Assembly: GCA_000169075.1 (NCBI GenBank) | Contig: AAVT01000008.1 | Span: 62,001-126,000, forward strand | Origin: a marine gamma proteobacterium HTCC2143 | GTDB lineage: Bacteria > Pseudomonadota > Gammaproteobacteria > Pseudomonadales > Dasaniaceae | DNA: 64,000 bases | Direction: 5' to 3' | Shown: piece after piece, positions 62,598 through 64,000 of the stretch | Layout of the letters: the number at the start of each line of letters is the position of its first letter | Position numbering within the stretch: position 1 is the first letter of the stretch | The notes under the pieces: generated by a model | Told to the model about the DNA's origin: nothing | Database searches by the model: none | The model's input: the letters and a program-made list of their open reading frames with translations, nothing else | Made by a program: the position numbers and the translations under genes

Positions 62598-63930
62598 TCA
62601 CGCCAGCGACAGTATTCCTCACCTTAAGCCTATCGAATCTGGGTTTTTCGAAACGCTGCGCATTATGAAAAAAAGCTACAACAGCCCATTAGAACATTGT
62701 CAGACCATGCAAAAAGAACATGGAAATGCGGTAATGCAAAAAATGGGTAAGCTTAATTATGTCCATTTATTTGGTGCCGACGCCAATCATTTAGCCGTTA
62801 TGAATCCGAACCAAATTCTTTCGAATAAAAACTCCTGGGACTTAATCATTGGGCGCATTTTCACTAATGGTCTCATGCTGCGCGACGGCGACGATCATCG
62901 CTACCATCGACGCATTATGCAAGCTGGCTTCAAAGCCAAAGCGATGAAATCGTATATGGCGACTATGGTAGACCTAGTACCGGATGCCATCGCCGATTGG
63001 CCCACAGGGGATGGCGACATTATGTTAGCTTACCCGGCCTTTAAACAACTTACCCTCGATTTAGCGGCGACAATTTTTCTCGGTATGGATTTAGGAGACG
63101 AGGCCACAAAAATAAATAAAGCATTTGAAACCTGTGTTGCCGCCTCAATGCCGAAAATTCCAGTGGCCTTTCCCGGCACAATCTTATGGCGAGGCATCAA
63201 AGCTCGAGAATATATGTGCAGTTTTTTCCATTCGTGTATCGCTGAAAAACGAGCAGGCAATGGTAACGATATGTTTTCACTGCTCTGTAACGCAAAAGAT
63301 GAAGAGGGAAATCAATACACCGACCAAGAAATTGTCGATCACATGATATTTCTAATGATGGCAGCTCACGATACAACCACGTCGACGCTGACCAGCATGA
63401 CTTATGCTCTGGCTAAAAACCCAGAGTGGCAAGAGCGACTCTATCAAGAAGTACAGTCTCTGGAGATCGACCAGCTTAATTATGAAAACCTCGACAAAAT
63501 GGTAGAGACCGAATGGGTCATGAAAGAAGCCCTCAGAATGTATCCACCGTTATCAACACTGCCAAAGTTTAGTCTGAAAGAATTTGAGTATGATGGCCGC
63601 CTTATCCCTGCCGGTGCCATGGTGATTACCTATCCGATCCACACACACTATATGGATGAGTACTGGGATAAGCCGACCACTTTCGACCCCTTACGATTTA
63701 GTGAAGAGCGATCCGAACAAAAGCGGCATGCCTCCAGCTGGATACCCTATAGCGGCGGCGCACATATGTGTATTGGCCTTCATTTTGCCGTTATGCAAAT
63801 CAAGCTGGTTATGTTCGATATGTTAAAGCGCTATCGCTGGAGTGTGCCTGCGGACTATGACATGCCGGTACAACAATCACCGATATCAAAACCCAAAGAC
63901 GGGCTGCCAATATCACTCGAACTCCGCTAG
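62584..63930 (+). CDS. Cytochrome P450
   Basis: Monooxygenase of 448 residues. The I-helix AAHDTTTSTL, the K-helix ExxR (KEALR), and the heme loop WIPYSGGAHMCIG with Cys396 are present; Tyr takes the place of the usual Phe in the heme motif. No membrane anchor or fused reductase is seen, so it is a soluble class I or CYP-type enzyme needing separate ferredoxin partners, which are not in the window. The ATG overlaps the end of glpT by 14 bases, implying translational coupling to glycerophosphodiester uptake. The substrate may be a lipid-like or sterol compound; the sequence cannot tell. Confidence 0.92.
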   Translation: MQTDSHASDSIPHLKPIESGFFETLRIMKKSYNSPLEHCQTMQKEHGNAVMQKMGKLNYVHLFGADANHLAVMNPNQILSNKNSWDLIIGRIFTNGLMLRDGDDHRYHRRIMQAGFKAKAMKSYMATMVDLVPDAIADWPTGDGDIMLAYPAFKQLTLDLAATIFLGMDLGDEATKINKAFETCVAASMPKIPVAFPGTILWRGIKAREYMCSFFHSCIAEKRAGNGNDMFSLLCNAKDEEGNQYTDQEIVDHMIFLMMAAHDTTTSTLTSMTYALAKNPEWQERLYQEVQSLEIDQLNYENLDKMVETEWVMKEALRMYPPLSTLPKFSLKEFEYDGRLIPAGAMVITYPIHTHYMDEYWDKPTTFDPLRFSEERSEQKRHASSWIPYSGGAHMCIGLHFAVMQIKLVMFDMLKRYRWSVPADYDMPVQQSPISKPKDGLPISLELR

Positions 63931-64000
63931 TGCTGGGGTGCGCTGATTAATAACCAAACCCCGATTGATCTGGGTTAATAGTCAAGCCGACGGTATGCAA

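Noticed and set aside
1..64000. CRISPR array, prophage, transposon, tRNA or rRNA genes
   Set aside because: No regularly spaced repeats, integrase or transposase motifs, or tRNA-like cloverleafs were noticed on either strand by eye.

Overview
The window reads as a chromosomal segment of a free-living, aerobic, probably marine gammaproteobacterium. This is an inference from gene content: tRNA pseudouridine synthase, RIO-type kinase, RhlE-like helicase, YbaN, a PEP-CTERM protein, a quinohemoprotein alcohol dehydrogenase, and many acyl-CoA dehydrogenases, luciferase-like oxidoreductases, SDRs and a P450. The profile recalls Spongiibacteraceae/BD1-7-like lineages, but no rRNA or other phylogenetic marker is present to settle it. 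I see no tRNA, rRNA, CRISPR array, insertion sequence, integrase or phage gene.

Layout. 0-9.6 kb: the 3' end of gcvP, then a four-gene export operon (AI-2E family permease, NodT-type outer-membrane lipoprotein, HlyD-type adaptor, DUF2955 inner-membrane protein), a homocysteine S-methyltransferase, a YcxB-like protein, an esterase, a GFA-family protein and a secreted phosphatase-like protein. 10-18.5 kb: a DUF4136 lipoprotein, a divergent TruA, a PQQ/heme alcohol dehydrogenase lipoprotein, a second GFA protein, DedA, an epimerase, CbiX/SirB, a 57-residue DUF6435 protein and a DUF6134 protein. 18.5-26.5 kb: an AraC regulator divergent from a glycerol-phosphate-type operon (alkylglycerone-phosphate-synthase-like flavoenzyme, GlpD, FGGY kinase), followed by a DUF3604 protein. 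26.7-41.7 kb: a diguanylate cyclase divergent from a PEP-CTERM gene with a sigma-54-like promoter and upstream repeats, then amidase, thioesterase, DEAD-box helicase, a stand-alone LanC-like enzyme, an SDR with a degenerate active site, an M20 peptidase, a SoxC/cytochrome c pair and two acyl-CoA dehydrogenases. 41.8-58.5 kb: TauE permease, RIO kinase, two luciferase-like oxidoreductases, a YcgR-like gene broken by one in-frame stop, several redox enzymes, and an IorAB-type molybdenum hydroxylase. 58.8-63.9 kb: an operon of MFS transporter, GlpQ, GlpT and cytochrome P450.

Working together. Two separate glycerol-phosphate modules stand out. One pairs GlpD and an FGGY kinase with an ether-lipid-type flavoenzyme under a divergent AraC regulator. 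The other couples GlpQ (release of glycerol-3-phosphate) and GlpT (its uptake) to a P450 whose start overlaps the end of glpT. Together they suggest scavenging and remodelling of glycerophosphodiesters or ether-type glycerolipids; this is inference.

The most unusual signals are four. (1) Four genes (dedA-like, cbiX-like, ybaN-like, and less surely the araC-like regulator) lack a convincing canonical start but have AUC, AUA or AUU correctly spaced after a Shine-Dalgarno. (2) A YcgR/PilZ gene is interrupted by TAA exactly inside its RRxxxR c-di-GMP motif. (3) A CCG-type LanC-like enzyme stands alone. (4) A PEP-CTERM gene carries a recognisable sigma-54-like promoter and repeated upstream elements.
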